Below, one piece after another: positions 52,565 through 62,205 of a DNA stretch of 64,000 nt; the first letter of the stretch is position 1; each line of letters starts with the position of its first letter. A model generated the notes under the pieces. The model searched no databases. It was not told the DNA's origin and worked only from the letters and a program-made list of their open reading frames with translations. Source of the stretch: an uncultured Gemmataceae bacterium (lineage in GTDB: Bacteria > Planctomycetota > Planctomycetia > Gemmatales > Gemmataceae); contig CALDUY010000028.1 of the NCBI GenBank assembly GCA_937923405.1, forward strand, positions 1 to 64,000, in the 5' to 3' direction. The position numbers and the translations under genes are program-made.

Positions 52565-53152
52565 TTATCGCGGTTGGCGGGGATCTTCTAATGGCTTTTT
52601 CATTGCCTCGCGGAGACGGTCTTCGGCCTCTTGGCTCCAGTAGCCGCAGTCTAATTCGAGAAAGACCGAGGTGTAAGGCAAAGTCAGGTTCGTCTTCAGC
52701 ACCAGCACTTGGAATTTCTCGGCGGCTCGGTCGAGTTTGTTGATGATCTCATTGTGCGGCAGCGCGGTAGTGGGTCGTCGGCCAATCAGGACTTTCATGC
52801 GGTTGCGCAGGCGACTGATGCCGCGTGCGTCGCGCTCCTCGACGTAGGGCAGTTCGGCATCAAGATAGACATTCGGTCGGAGGTGCTTCTGTTCCGCGAG
52901 TACCGCCAAGACGTACTCGATCACGTCGAGATGTTCGGCTCTGGTGACGATAGTTTGAATGCCAGGTTTGCACTGAGCAGGGTAGGCGGCGTCGGCGATG
53001 ACGATCCAGTTGCGATGCCCCAGGACAGGAAGTTTAGCGGCCAAGCTCTGTTTCCACGGTGGCTCGCTGGGAAGTTTGTCGTCGGCGACGCTGGCCAGGG
53101 CAAAGCCGAGGCTCAACAAAGCAAGCAATCCAGTACGAACCACAGTAGCCAT
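52565..53152 (-). CDS. Exported RbsD/FucU-like protein
   Basis: The 195-aa product has a signal peptide (LLALLSLGFALASVADD) and a domain resembling D-ribose pyranase/L-fucose mutarotase: LPVLGHRNWIVIADAAYPAQ matches the GHGDxIVIADAxFP core, and the chain ends in an E(V/L)DCGYW strand. RbsD/FucU enzymes interconvert sugar anomers in the cytoplasm of most bacteria. Here a signal peptide predicts export, which is unusual. No sugar transporter or kinase is adjacent. ATG at 53152 has GGGAG 10 nt upstream. Confidence 0.75.
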   Translation of the reverse strand: MATVVRTGLLALLSLGFALASVADDKLPSEPPWKQSLAAKLPVLGHRNWIVIADAAYPAQCKPGIQTIVTRAEHLDVIEYVLAVLAEQKHLRPNVYLDAELPYVEERDARGISRLRNRMKVLIGRRPTTALPHNEIINKLDRAAEKFQVLVLKTNLTLPYTSVFLELDCGYWSQEAEDRLREAMKKPLEDPRQPR

Positions 53153-53270
53153 GTCCGCGATCTCCCAGGAGGGGTGGGATACAATAAAGACTAGTGTACC
53201 AAGTTCACGTGCGACTTGACGGTCCCACGATCGGTCCCAATCTGACGATTTTTTCGGGGAGGCAACCGGT

Positions 53271-55088
53271 TTGGCTGCGACGACGTTCGGCTTGCCCTTC
53301 CCCCAGGCACAACTAGGTCGCTACCTTAATAGAAAATTCGGGTTCAACCTGTTAACCGCCCAAGATTCGCACGAGATTGGCATGCAGCTGGCACAACGAC
53401 TACTTCGCCGTGGTGTTCTTAAGCCCGATGACCTCGCTCGCATCGAAGAGGCTCGTGCCCAGGCTCCGAACAAACCGCTCCATGAGTTGCTCGTCGAACG
53501 CAACTTTGCTCGGGAAGAGGATGTTCTGGCCGGCCTTGCCGAGGAGTTCGGCCTGGAACTAGTCGATTTATCCGACTACAAAGTTGAGCCGGACGTGTTG
53601 ACGGCGATGCCGCTCAAAATTGTGCATCGCCGCACCATCATGCCGCTACGCCGAGAGAACGGCGTTCTGATCGTCGCCACGGGCGATCCCTTCGATGTCT
53701 ACGCTTTGGACGAGCTAGCTATGTTCACCGGCTTACAGGTCCAGCCGGTTCTGGCCAGTCCGCGTGAGATTAGCCGGCTCATCAAAGCGCATTTCGGCGT
53801 CGGCGGAGCTACGGTCGACTCGCTGATCGCGGAGCGCGGCGAGGAGCAGGTCGAACTGTTGGAAGGCCTGGAGGCGGACGACTCCGAAGCGGCCAAGATG
53901 GCCCAGGAAGCCTCGGTCGTCAAGCTGGTTAATGAAATCCTGATCGAAGCGGCCAACGAGCGGGCATCCGACATCCACATCGAGCCGGAGGAAGGGAGTT
54001 TGCGGATCCGCTATCGCATTGACGGTCTGCTCCAGAACCAGCCGATGCCCGAAGCGATCCAACGATTTCAGGCAGCCATCATCAGCCGTCTGAAAATCAT
54101 GGCCCGGCTCAACATCGCTGAGAAACGCTTGCCTCAGGACGGTCGCATCAAGATGCGCGTTCAGAACCGCGAGATCGACGTTCGCGTGTCGATCATCCCG
54201 ATGGTTCACGGTGAGGGCATCTGCATGCGTTTGCTCGACAAGACGCGCATGAAGTTCGACCTGTCCAATATGGGCATGCTACCGGACACCTACAACACCT
54301 TCCGCCAACTCATCGACCGCCCGCACGGCATTATTCTCGTCACTGGACCGACCGGTTCTGGCAAGAGTACCACACTGTACTCGGCGTTGAACGAGATCAA
54401 GGACGAGACGATGAAGATCATCACCGTCGAGGATCCGGTCGAATATCAACAGCCCGGCATCAGCCAGATTCAGGTGCATTCCAAGATCGGCCTGACGTTT
54501 GCCTCGGCCTTGCGTAGTATTCTGCGGCACGACCCGGATGTGGTGCTGATCGGCGAAATGCGCGATCTGGAAACGGCGGAAGCAGCGATTCAGGCGTCCC
54601 TGACAGGTCACCTGGTCTTCAGCACGCTGCACACCAACGATGCCCCGAGTGCCTTCACCCGTCTCATCGACATGGGCGTCGAACCGTTCTTGGTCGGTAG
54701 CACGGTCGAAGGGGTGATGGCTCAACGACTAGTGCGAACCATCTGTCCGGATTGCAAGGTGCAGTACACTCCGGAGCATCACGAGGTGCCCACCGACTTC
54801 CCAGTGCCGCCAGGCGAGCCGTTGAAGCTGTGGAAAGGTGCTGGCTGTCGGGCGTGCCGCAACACCGGCTACCGCGGTCGAACCGGCATCTACGAGCTGA
54901 TGGTAACCGGCGACACCATCCGCGACATGTGCGTGCAGCGAACCAACGCCTCGGTCATCCGCAATCAGGCGCTGAAGGAAGGCATGATTACTCTGCGGCA
55001 GGACGGTTGGCGTAAAGTCCTGAAAGGGATCACCACCATCGACGAGGTGGCGCGAACCACAGCCGGCGACATCGTCGCGCTCTCCTGA
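53271..55088 (+). CDS. GspE/PilB-type secretion ATPase
   Basis: The 605-aa protein has an N-terminal GspE_N/MshEN domain (about residues 30-190), Walker A GPTGSGKST, Asp box ITVEDPVEYQQ, Walker B VVLIGEMRDLETAE, His box SLTGHLVFSTLHTND, and a zinc site CPDC...CRAC. These hexameric ATPases power type IV pilus or type II pseudopilus assembly. No GspF/PilC, PilT or pilin genes adjoin it, but four prepilin-like DUF1559 proteins lie within 35 kb and may be substrates. The TTG start at 53271 is supported by GGGGAGG 8 nt upstream. Confidence 0.92.
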   Translation: MAATTFGLPFPQAQLGRYLNRKFGFNLLTAQDSHEIGMQLAQRLLRRGVLKPDDLARIEEARAQAPNKPLHELLVERNFAREEDVLAGLAEEFGLELVDLSDYKVEPDVLTAMPLKIVHRRTIMPLRRENGVLIVATGDPFDVYALDELAMFTGLQVQPVLASPREISRLIKAHFGVGGATVDSLIAERGEEQVELLEGLEADDSEAAKMAQEASVVKLVNEILIEAANERASDIHIEPEEGSLRIRYRIDGLLQNQPMPEAIQRFQAAIISRLKIMARLNIAEKRLPQDGRIKMRVQNREIDVRVSIIPMVHGEGICMRLLDKTRMKFDLSNMGMLPDTYNTFRQLIDRPHGIILVTGPTGSGKSTTLYSALNEIKDETMKIITVEDPVEYQQPGISQIQVHSKIGLTFASALRSILRHDPDVVLIGEMRDLETAEAAIQASLTGHLVFSTLHTNDAPSAFTRLIDMGVEPFLVGSTVEGVMAQRLVRTICPDCKVQYTPEHHEVPTDFPVPPGEPLKLWKGAGCRACRNTGYRGRTGIYELMVTGDTIRDMCVQRTNASVIRNQALKEGMITLRQDGWRKVLKGITTIDEVARTTAGDIVALS

Positions 55089-55173
55089 TACATCAAACCT
55101 GGTGAGGTGGTTCGTTCCGCCCGACCCCGGCGGAGCGGGGGATCTCGTTTCCAGGTTATCAGGAGTCTCAATC

Positions 55174-56160
55174 ATGGCCAGTTCTCCTAGCCGTCGTGAA
55201 GCTCTGTTCGCTGCTCTCGCTAGTGGATCACTGGCGGCGCTGTCCGCCGATGAAGCCAAACCTACCGACACTCGTCGAGCCTCACCGCGTCGCTACGACT
55301 TCAAAAAATCGATCAATCTCTGGGCCTTTCCCTACCCAAGCCGTATGAACCTGCGCGAATGCCTGCAACTGGCCAAGGAGGCCGGCTTCGACGGCATTGA
55401 ACTGAACTACGACCTGGAGAACGATCTGTCGCCCAAAGCCGACGCGGCAGCACTTCGAGCGATCGGCAAAATGGCAGGCGAGATCGGCATCGCCATCAGC
55501 GGACTTTGCTCGTTTCTGTTCTGGCCGTACTCGTTGACCAGCAACAAACCAGAGGAGCGGCAGCGTGGCGCGGAGCTGGCTGGCAAGATGCTCGAAGCAG
55601 CGCATGAGCTGGGTACGGAAAACTTGCTCGTCGTTCCCGGTGCGGTGTCAATTCCCTGGATCAAGGAGCATCAGCCGGTGCCGTTGGCCGACTGCGACCG
55701 CCGTGCCCGCGAGGCGATCGCTCGCATGGTGCCGCGGGCCGAAAAGCTCGGGGTCTATCTGAACATCGAGAACATTTTCTTCAATGGCTATCTGTTAAGT
55801 CCGCGAGACATGATCGACTTCGTCGATTCCTTCAAAAGCAAACAGGTCAAGGTTCACTTCGACACAGGCAACATCGCCCTGTTCCAGCAACCTCGCGACT
55901 GGATTCTCGCCCTGGGGTCGCGGATCAAGAACGTGCATCTGAAAGAGTTCGACACCAACGGTACGGATCACTCGCTGGCCTCGTTTCGCCCCCTGCTGGA
56001 TGGTTCGACGGACTGGCCCGGCGTCGTCGAGGCGTTCGCCGCCACAGGCTACACCGGCTATCTAACCTTCGAGTATTTCCATCCGTTTACTCACTATCCC
56101 GAGGCGCTGATCTGGCAGACTTCCGATGCTCTGGATCGCATCCTGGGTCGCAAGAAGTGA
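55174..56160 (+). CDS. Sugar phosphate isomerase/epimerase-like TIM barrel
   Basis: The 328-aa protein matches the AP-endonuclease-2/xylose isomerase-like TIM barrel: EAGFDGIELNYD, LGTENLLVVPG, LNIENIFFNG, KVHFDTGNIALF, KNVHLKEFD and TGYLTFEYF. The Glu/Asp/His metal ligands of the family are visible in these strings. The N-terminus (SPSRREALFAALASGSLAAL) resembles a Tat or lipoprotein-type export signal, as common in planctomycete members. Substrate unknown. ATG at 55174 has AGGAG 8 nt upstream. The next gene begins 14 bp after its stop. Confidence 0.87.
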   Translation: MASSPSRREALFAALASGSLAALSADEAKPTDTRRASPRRYDFKKSINLWAFPYPSRMNLRECLQLAKEAGFDGIELNYDLENDLSPKADAAALRAIGKMAGEIGIAISGLCSFLFWPYSLTSNKPEERQRGAELAGKMLEAAHELGTENLLVVPGAVSIPWIKEHQPVPLADCDRRAREAIARMVPRAEKLGVYLNIENIFFNGYLLSPRDMIDFVDSFKSKQVKVHFDTGNIALFQQPRDWILALGSRIKNVHLKEFDTNGTDHSLASFRPLLDGSTDWPGVVEAFAATGYTGYLTFEYFHPFTHYPEALIWQTSDALDRILGRKK

Positions 56161-56173
56161 GAGGATTTTGACC

Positions 56174-57112
56174 ATGCCGCCGATGAGTGAGGTACTGGAC
56201 CTCAGCGGAAAATTACTCGGTCCAGCGGTGGCGGCCTCGTTGTTGGTCGCCTTGCTGCTGGGCCGACTTGGTCGGGCCAAATCGTTGCCGCTGACCGCCG
56301 CGTTAGCCATCACTGCCGGCGTGCTGGCAGGCAATCACTTCCGCGAACTGCTGTCCTGGCGAATCGATGCCGACCAGCCGCTCACCTGGAGCGGTTGGCG
56401 AGCCAGCCTCGAAGCCTCGCTGGAACCGATGCCGCCTCAGGATGAGGCCTCCCCAGCGCCGATTCCGCGGGCGTTTTACTGGCTACCTTGGCTGGGGCTG
56501 TTGGCCATGCTCGTCGAACTACTTGTCGTTCGTTGGGCCGATAGCGGAGTCGCTTGGAGCTTGCGAGCCATGGTCGCGCTGCTGGCTGGACGCTTGTTGA
56601 CGCCCCAAGCGTTGCGTTGGGAGCATCCCTGGACCCCGTGGGCGTTGGGATTGGCGATTCTCGTGCAGTGGGGCTTGTCCAGCACGCTCTGTCGCCGCTG
56701 GCGTGATGGGCTAGTCGGCGTCGTGCAACTGGGGGCGCTGCTGGCTGCCGCGGCGGTGATCCTGCACGCGCACTCTGCCTTGCTGACCGACCTCACCCTA
56801 CTGGTTGCGATGGCTCTAGTTGGCCCCTTGCTCGCTGCCTGGCTGTTCTCAGGCGACGCCTCCAGCGCGTCGGCAGCCGCCGCCCTCGCCTTGCCCGGCT
56901 TGGTGTTGATCGCCCAACAGGAGACTTTCAGCGAGGTGCCGTTGCGCGCGTTTCTGCTGGCTGGACTGGCTCCGGTTGTGCTTGGACTGGCGGTGCTGCC
57001 GGGCCTGTCGCAGCTGGGTGGCTGCAAGCGTGCGGTCTTCGTCGTGCTGGCCTGGATTCCCTCAGCAGTCGCTGTCTATCTCGCCGCCCAGGTCGAGGAG
57101 TTGCCGTTCTGA
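56174..57112 (+). CDS. Multispan membrane protein of unknown function
   Basis: The 312-aa product has about nine hydrophobic helices rich in Ala, Leu and Gly, including LLGPAVAASLLVALLLG, LVELLVVRW and VVLGLAVLPGLSQLGG. I do not recognise the family; no catalytic motif is seen. It starts 14 bp after the sugar isomerase gene with AGAGGA upstream, so the two are probably co-transcribed. It ends 3 bp before the stop of sbcC on the other strand, leaving no room for a separate terminator. Confidence 0.8.
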   Translation: MPPMSEVLDLSGKLLGPAVAASLLVALLLGRLGRAKSLPLTAALAITAGVLAGNHFRELLSWRIDADQPLTWSGWRASLEASLEPMPPQDEASPAPIPRAFYWLPWLGLLAMLVELLVVRWADSGVAWSLRAMVALLAGRLLTPQALRWEHPWTPWALGLAILVQWGLSSTLCRRWRDGLVGVVQLGALLAAAAVILHAHSALLTDLTLLVAMALVGPLLAAWLFSGDASSASAAAALALPGLVLIAQQETFSEVPLRAFLLAGLAPVVLGLAVLPGLSQLGGCKRAVFVVLAWIPSAVAVYLAAQVEELPF

Positions 57113-57115
57113 GCG

Positions 57116-60100
57116 TTACTTCCGCAGTCGACTCACCCGAGTAGCCCCGTTCTCCAGTTTGAACTGATAACCATCAGAAAACGCTTCGGCGAAGTCTTCC
57201 TGATGCGACACGAGTAAGATGCAGCGCATTTGACTACGGAGATTCTGTAGCTCCTGGATCATCACCTGCCGACCTTGACTGTCCAGACAGCCGAACCCTT
57301 CGTCGATGATGACCGACTCGATCGGGCGATGGCGTCGGCTAGCATACTGGCCGATGCCCAGCGCGAGACTGACGGCGACACGGAATTTCTGGCTACCCGA
57401 CAAGAAGGCCACGTTAATGGGCCGATCGGCGGCGGAGCGGTTGTACGCCTCCAGATCGAGCGCCTTGGCGGAGGAGCCTTCGCCGCCCGCCTCGCCCGCC
57501 AACTTCAGATACAGCTGGCCGCCCGAGAGCCGATCTAGCACCGCGTTGGCATACTCCACGACTTGCCGTTCGGCTCGACGCACCAAGTAAAGCTGAAGCC
57601 GATCCTTCCCCAGCAGTTCGCACAGAGTACGTTGAATCACCAACTCCTTCTCGATGCTCTGTAGTTCTTGCTGCAACTGTTCGCGTTGCGCCTGATAGTT
57701 CTCCAGAAGTGCGAGTTGCTTTTGCGCTTCCGAAAGAGCCTGGTCGCAAGCGTGATCAGCACGGCGTGCCTCGACGAGTCGAGCTTGAATGGCCTGCGGA
57801 TCCTCGCGAGCTTCTGGAGGAAAGCCGGCTTCCTGCTGCTCTAAGTGGCGCAGATCGTGTTCCAGTGTGTCCACCTGGAGGCGAGCTTGTTCCAGATCGC
57901 GGCCGCGATCGTCGGTGCCGGCTGCCTCTAACTGCTGGATCTCTCCGCGCAGAGTATGGATCAGGGCAAACCCCGCTTGGTTTGCCTGAGTCTGCCACAA
58001 CGCGGGAAGCTGCTTGACAAGATTCGCCAAACTGCGATCCGCATTATCGCGAATAAGTTGTTGCTCCTTGATTTTGCTCTCGCACCGAGCCAGTTCGGCA
58101 CGAACCTGCTCGCGTTCCTGGTGCAGATGTTCGATCTCCTTGTCGATTTCGCTCAGTTGAAGCCGCTTGGCATCGATGTCTTTGAACAGACTTTTTTCAC
58201 GCACTTCCAAGGCGGCGGCCTGCTGGCGAAGCTGAGCATGATCGTTGGGTAGCTCACGGTTCAACCGCGTCAGACTCTCCAGCACCTGCGACTCTTGTGC
58301 TTTCAGTTTGGCGTGCAATTGCCAGACTTGTTCGGCTTCACGCAGTTTGCGGCGCGCAGCCGGTAGACCACGAACCACGGATTGCAGTGATTCCAGATCC
58401 GCTAAGGTTGGATACTGGGTTACCAACCAGTCTGCTGGCGGAGTCGGAGCGATGCGCGTTCGCTGGTCGGCGGGAAGCTCGTTCCAAATCGCTGTGCATT
58501 CCCGCTGGCCGCGTTCCTGGGTGGAACGAGCGGCTTTCAGCTGCGAATTCAACTCGCCGTACTCGACTCGGGCATCACTGTAAGCTTTCTCCGCCTTGGT
58601 CAGCCGTTCGCGTAACTCCGCCTCGCGCTTGCGAGCGGCCAGGTGAGCGTGATTGGCCTGTTTCTCCTCAGCCTCGGCGGCCTGTAGCGCCTTGGTGCGA
58701 CGGCGTTTTTCATCCTGCAAGTGTCCCACGGTAAGCGGCTGGCCACAGTGCCGGCAGAGCTTCGCTCCATCGATCTGAGCCAGTTCCTCCAGGCTTTGCT
58801 TGGCCTGCTGAGTCAACGTGCGCGCTGTCGTCGCCGCTTCGCTGGCCGCTTGCACAGCGCGTTCGGCTTCGAGGTGCTGAGGGCGGATTTGCTCGGCGTC
58901 TGCCTTGGCCGTCTCGCCACGCTGTCGAACTTGCTGAAGCTGCTGTTCGACTTCGCTGACTTCGCGGGTTGACCGAGCTACTGCCTCCCGTTGACTAACA
59001 AAGCGTTGCAGTGCTGGGATGGTGCGTTCGACGAGTTCCAAGTGGTCGAACTCGGCCCGAGCCTCTGTGACCAGTTTCTGAGGATCGGAGGGAAGCTGCC
59101 GCAACTCTTCTTGAAGTCGTTGCTGTTCGACTTGCTGACGTTCGTACTCTTTGAGCGTGACCAGTTGCTGTGACAGCGTGCGAAGCTGAGTGGTCACTTC
59201 ACGATGAGCATCGGTGTCCCGAGTGATCTGCCCCTGCAAAAGTGTCCGAGTCTGGCGTGCCTGTTTCCAGGCGGCGTCTTTCTGGGTCTGTTGTTCCAAT
59301 AGCTTGTCGCGCTCGCGGTTGTAGTGGCGGATCTGCTCCTCGGCTTGTTGGGATTGCTGACGAAGCACAGTCACTTCATGAAGACGCGGCACCACCTCGC
59401 GCAGTTCGCGTAACCGTGCCACCGACTGTTCGATCGCGGCGGCATCGCTCAGTACTGCCTGTGCCTTCTGCCAGCGCTGACGAACGTGAGCAAGCCGTTG
59501 CCGCGTTTCCTGCCAAGCGCGCACGGTCGATTCTAGGCTCAGCAACTGCTCGATCTGTTCACGGGCCGATTTCCGTTGCTGCTCCGCCTCGCTGATGCGG
59601 TTCCGCGCCGCTTCCAGTTCGAGCGGTTCGACCGCCGGTAGCGTCTCCAACCGATTTAGCACTCCCTTGCGGTTAATCTCCAGAGACTTGCGTTGCTCGT
59701 CGGCTTTGGCGTGCAGTCGTTCGTACCGCCCCAAATCAACGATGCTGGCCAGCACCTCGCGGCGTCCCTCCGGCTTGCTGTCCAGCAGCCGTTCCGCCTT
59801 GCCCTGCAAGAGTAGCACACTGGAGGTGAACGTCTCGTAGCTAAGGCCGATGTTCTCTTCGATCCAGCGGTCAAACTCGCGTTTCTGACCAGTGTCCTCA
59901 ATCGGCAGCCACTTTTCGCCGTTGCACCAGAACAACTGTTGGGTGCCACGCGCGCCGCCCTTGGTATCACGCTTCAAGGTCCGTTTGGCACGATAGGCCT
60001 TGCCATCAAGAAGGAAGTCGAACTCTACGGCCAGAGTGTCGCAGTCCTTGTTAATCAACTCGTAGGCATGGGTGCCGCCGCCTCGATGATGCCCGAATAG

Positions 60101-60247
60101 GGCATAGGTGACGGCATCAAAAATAGCCGATTTCCCCGAGCCGTTTAATCCGGAAAGCATCCACAAAGTCGCGTTGCCATCGAACTCGATCGACTGTTCT
60201 TCCTTGTAGCAGAGAAAGCCCCGGAGCTGGATGCGCTGGGGGATCAT
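57116..60247 (-). CDS. sbcC: Nuclease SbcCD subunit C
   Basis: The 1043-aa SMC-type protein has an N-terminal ATPase half (IQLRGFLCYKEEQSIEF, Walker A GLNGSGKSAIFDAV), a very long coiled coil interrupted by the zinc hook (CRHC near residue 507), and a C-terminal half with the signature FLSGSQKFRVAVSLALGIG and Walker B VIIDEGFGCLD. With SbcD it opens and trims hairpins and blocked DNA ends. Its ATG overlaps the sbcD stop by 4 bp. Length is typical. Confidence 0.95.
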   Translation of the reverse strand: MIPQRIQLRGFLCYKEEQSIEFDGNATLWMLSGLNGSGKSAIFDAVTYALFGHHRGGGTHAYELINKDCDTLAVEFDFLLDGKAYRAKRTLKRDTKGGARGTQQLFWCNGEKWLPIEDTGQKREFDRWIEENIGLSYETFTSSVLLLQGKAERLLDSKPEGRREVLASIVDLGRYERLHAKADEQRKSLEINRKGVLNRLETLPAVEPLELEAARNRISEAEQQRKSAREQIEQLLSLESTVRAWQETRQRLAHVRQRWQKAQAVLSDAAAIEQSVARLRELREVVPRLHEVTVLRQQSQQAEEQIRHYNRERDKLLEQQTQKDAAWKQARQTRTLLQGQITRDTDAHREVTTQLRTLSQQLVTLKEYERQQVEQQRLQEELRQLPSDPQKLVTEARAEFDHLELVERTIPALQRFVSQREAVARSTREVSEVEQQLQQVRQRGETAKADAEQIRPQHLEAERAVQAASEAATTARTLTQQAKQSLEELAQIDGAKLCRHCGQPLTVGHLQDEKRRRTKALQAAEAEEKQANHAHLAARKREAELRERLTKAEKAYSDARVEYGELNSQLKAARSTQERGQRECTAIWNELPADQRTRIAPTPPADWLVTQYPTLADLESLQSVVRGLPAARRKLREAEQVWQLHAKLKAQESQVLESLTRLNRELPNDHAQLRQQAAALEVREKSLFKDIDAKRLQLSEIDKEIEHLHQEREQVRAELARCESKIKEQQLIRDNADRSLANLVKQLPALWQTQANQAGFALIHTLRGEIQQLEAAGTDDRGRDLEQARLQVDTLEHDLRHLEQQEAGFPPEAREDPQAIQARLVEARRADHACDQALSEAQKQLALLENYQAQREQLQQELQSIEKELVIQRTLCELLGKDRLQLYLVRRAERQVVEYANAVLDRLSGGQLYLKLAGEAGGEGSSAKALDLEAYNRSAADRPINVAFLSGSQKFRVAVSLALGIGQYASRRHRPIESVIIDEGFGCLDSQGRQVMIQELQNLRSQMRCILLVSHQEDFAEAFSDGYQFKLENGATRVSRLRK

Positions 60248-61476
60248 GTCTGCACCTCTTTCATGAGTGCCTCGACTCGTTCGAGGACGCCTTGACGTAG
60301 CTCGTCGTCCTCGTTCTGGAGTTCGCGTGCGAGATAATCACGCACCGTCTCTTCAAAAGTGAGGGAACGAGAGGGTTCCCCGATAACCAGCGTGCCGCCA
60401 AGTCCGCCCACCTCGTGGATCTCTCGGTGATACCAGCGCGGGAAGATCTCTTCTAGTTCGCGCAGCACCGCCTCTCGATTGTCCACACCTGGAGTATACG
60501 AACAAACGATCCGCACCAGATGATTGCTGGCGTCCGAATAGCGCCTTCGCAGATCGCCCAACTCCTCACTAGGTCGATCGATCAACACTTCGTAAACCGG
60601 TGTCGCCGGCAAAGGCAGCGTCCACGGCTCGCCGTCGATCCCCTCGGGACCGAGGTCGAACAGCACCACGCCCTTGTCATCGTCGCGTTCGCCCAGATCC
60701 ATGCGTTCGATACTGCCAGAGTAGCGAACGTGCAGCTGGCCAGCGATTGTCTGAGCGCGGTGGATGTGGCCCAGAGCGGTGTAGTGAAACCCTGTCAACA
60801 GCTCTTGGTCGGTAAAGACCACGTCTTCGGTTTCCGACAGGCGAAACAGCTTCCCCAGGTCGCACCCTTGAACGGAGATGTGCGCCGCCAGGACCGCAGG
60901 TAATTCCGGGCTGAATGCTGCGCTACCGCGCAGTTCATGCAAGGTCGTAGTGAACGCATCCATCAGGGTACGGTTCTTTTCATCCAGCCCCTGATAACGC
61001 TGAGTAGCTTCATCCGTCAGATACCGCGTCGGAGTCGGATACGGCATGAGCAGAAACTGCACCGGCACGCCGGTCTTCCGATCCTCGACGCGGACCAACC
61101 CCGGCTCGGTCGCCAGGTACAGCCGACCCAGCGGAACCACTTCTCCCGGGGCGTCGGCCAACGGCGCGGCCAGCGACATGGCGTGCCGCAGCGTCTGGCA
61201 GAAGTTCTCCTTGTCGTGGTTACCGGTGATCGCCAGAATCGTTCCTCCCTCGCGGAGAAAGCCAGCGAACACTTCTTGGAGATGGCGAATCGCATCGCGC
61301 AGCGCTTCAGCACTGGCCAACTCACTGAATAGATCCCCAGCGACCAGCAACAGATCGACTTGTTCGCTAGAGCAATATCCGGCGATTCGCTCGACGGCAG
61401 CGCGCAGATCGGCCGTGCGATCGATGCGTCCGAGTCGGTCAGCCAGGTGCCAATCGGCGGTATGCAGGATGCGCAT
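60244..61476 (-). CDS. sbcD: Nuclease SbcCD subunit D
   Basis: The 410-aa metallophosphatase has motifs HTADWHLAD (I), LVAGDLFSE (II), ITGNHDKENF (III), and LAAHISVQG with LGHIHRAQ further on. SbcD is the Mn-dependent nuclease subunit. GTG at 61485 opens the frame, but ATG at 61476 has GGAGGA 9 nt upstream and matches family length. It is the first gene of the sbcDC operon and translates into sbcC by a 4-bp overlap. Confidence 0.94.
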   Translation of the reverse strand: MRILHTADWHLADRLGRIDRTADLRAAVERIAGYCSSEQVDLLLVAGDLFSELASAEALRDAIRHLQEVFAGFLREGGTILAITGNHDKENFCQTLRHAMSLAAPLADAPGEVVPLGRLYLATEPGLVRVEDRKTGVPVQFLLMPYPTPTRYLTDEATQRYQGLDEKNRTLMDAFTTTLHELRGSAAFSPELPAVLAAHISVQGCDLGKLFRLSETEDVVFTDQELLTGFHYTALGHIHRAQTIAGQLHVRYSGSIERMDLGERDDDKGVVLFDLGPEGIDGEPWTLPLPATPVYEVLIDRPSEELGDLRRRYSDASNHLVRIVCSYTPGVDNREAVLRELEEIFPRWYHREIHEVGGLGGTLVIGEPSRSLTFEETVRDYLARELQNEDDELRQGVLERVEALMKEVQT

Positions 61477-61623
61477 GCCAACCACTCCTCCGGGCCATGT
61501 TTCATGCCAATCCTGAACAAACGCGCCCTATTCTCTCACATTGTACCCAGCCCAGGCAAACTCAGTTGCGGCATCGTTTTTTGCTTCCTCGCTTGAGCAG
61601 TCAGAAAGGTCGAATTACATCGG

Positions 61624-62202
61624 CTAGGCGGTCTGGCGAAGGTTGACCACTTCCACAGAGAGATTAGTCGCCTCAACCAGAGAAGGGAATAACGGATCCA
61701 CTATACCCAGTTGGGCGGCGTCATCCCAGGTGGCATGTGCCGGCAGACAGATCGATTTGGCCAGCACCAGACGGGCATGGAGCAACCCCGCGACACGGGC
61801 GGCGACGGAATCGCTGGTGGCGTTCCAGCAGTGCGGCAGGCAGCCGAGTTGTCCTTCGTCGGCGCGGGCAAACGCCCAGGGATCGAGAACACCGCCGGCC
61901 TGGTCGGCTTCCGTCAACGAGGGGTAGGGAAACGACACGTTGCGGCGAGGCGGCATTGACCGGCGAGCCAGAAGTTGTCGCAAAAACTCGCCGTTGAGGG
62001 CACAGGCCCGCAGCGCTAGCCAGTGAGAAACTTCGTCGCTCAGCTGGTGTCGGCGGTGGAACTCGCGCACCACGTCGGCAGTCGGCCCACCTCCCGGAAT
62101 TATCAACCATTGCGGATCTTCATAATGGCATATTAACTGACACAATCGGGATGGCAAATCCGGCAGCGAGTACAGACTCCCGCCAACCTTGACAACTAAC
62201 AT
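61624..62202 (-). CDS. Amino-acid-kinase-fold protein, MfnE-like
   Basis: The 192-aa protein has the amino acid kinase fold signatures (MLVVKVGGSLYS, WLIIPGGGPTADVVREFHR, ARLVLAKSI). It is short like MfnE, the kinase that phosphorylates 5-(aminomethyl)furan-3-yl methyl phosphate in methanofuran synthesis. It starts 3 bp after the stop of the MfnF-like gene, so the two are co-translated. Methanofuran/H4MPT-type C1 carriers occur in planctomycetes, and this pair fits that pathway. The assignment by adjacency is inference; UMP-kinase-like function is the alternative. Confidence 0.78.
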   Translation of the reverse strand: MLVVKVGGSLYSLPDLPSRLCQLICHYEDPQWLIIPGGGPTADVVREFHRRHQLSDEVSHWLALRACALNGEFLRQLLARRSMPPRRNVSFPYPSLTEADQAGGVLDPWAFARADEGQLGCLPHCWNATSDSVAARVAGLLHARLVLAKSICLPAHATWDDAAQLGIVDPLFPSLVEATNLSVEVVNLRQTA

Positions 62203-62205
62203 GGC

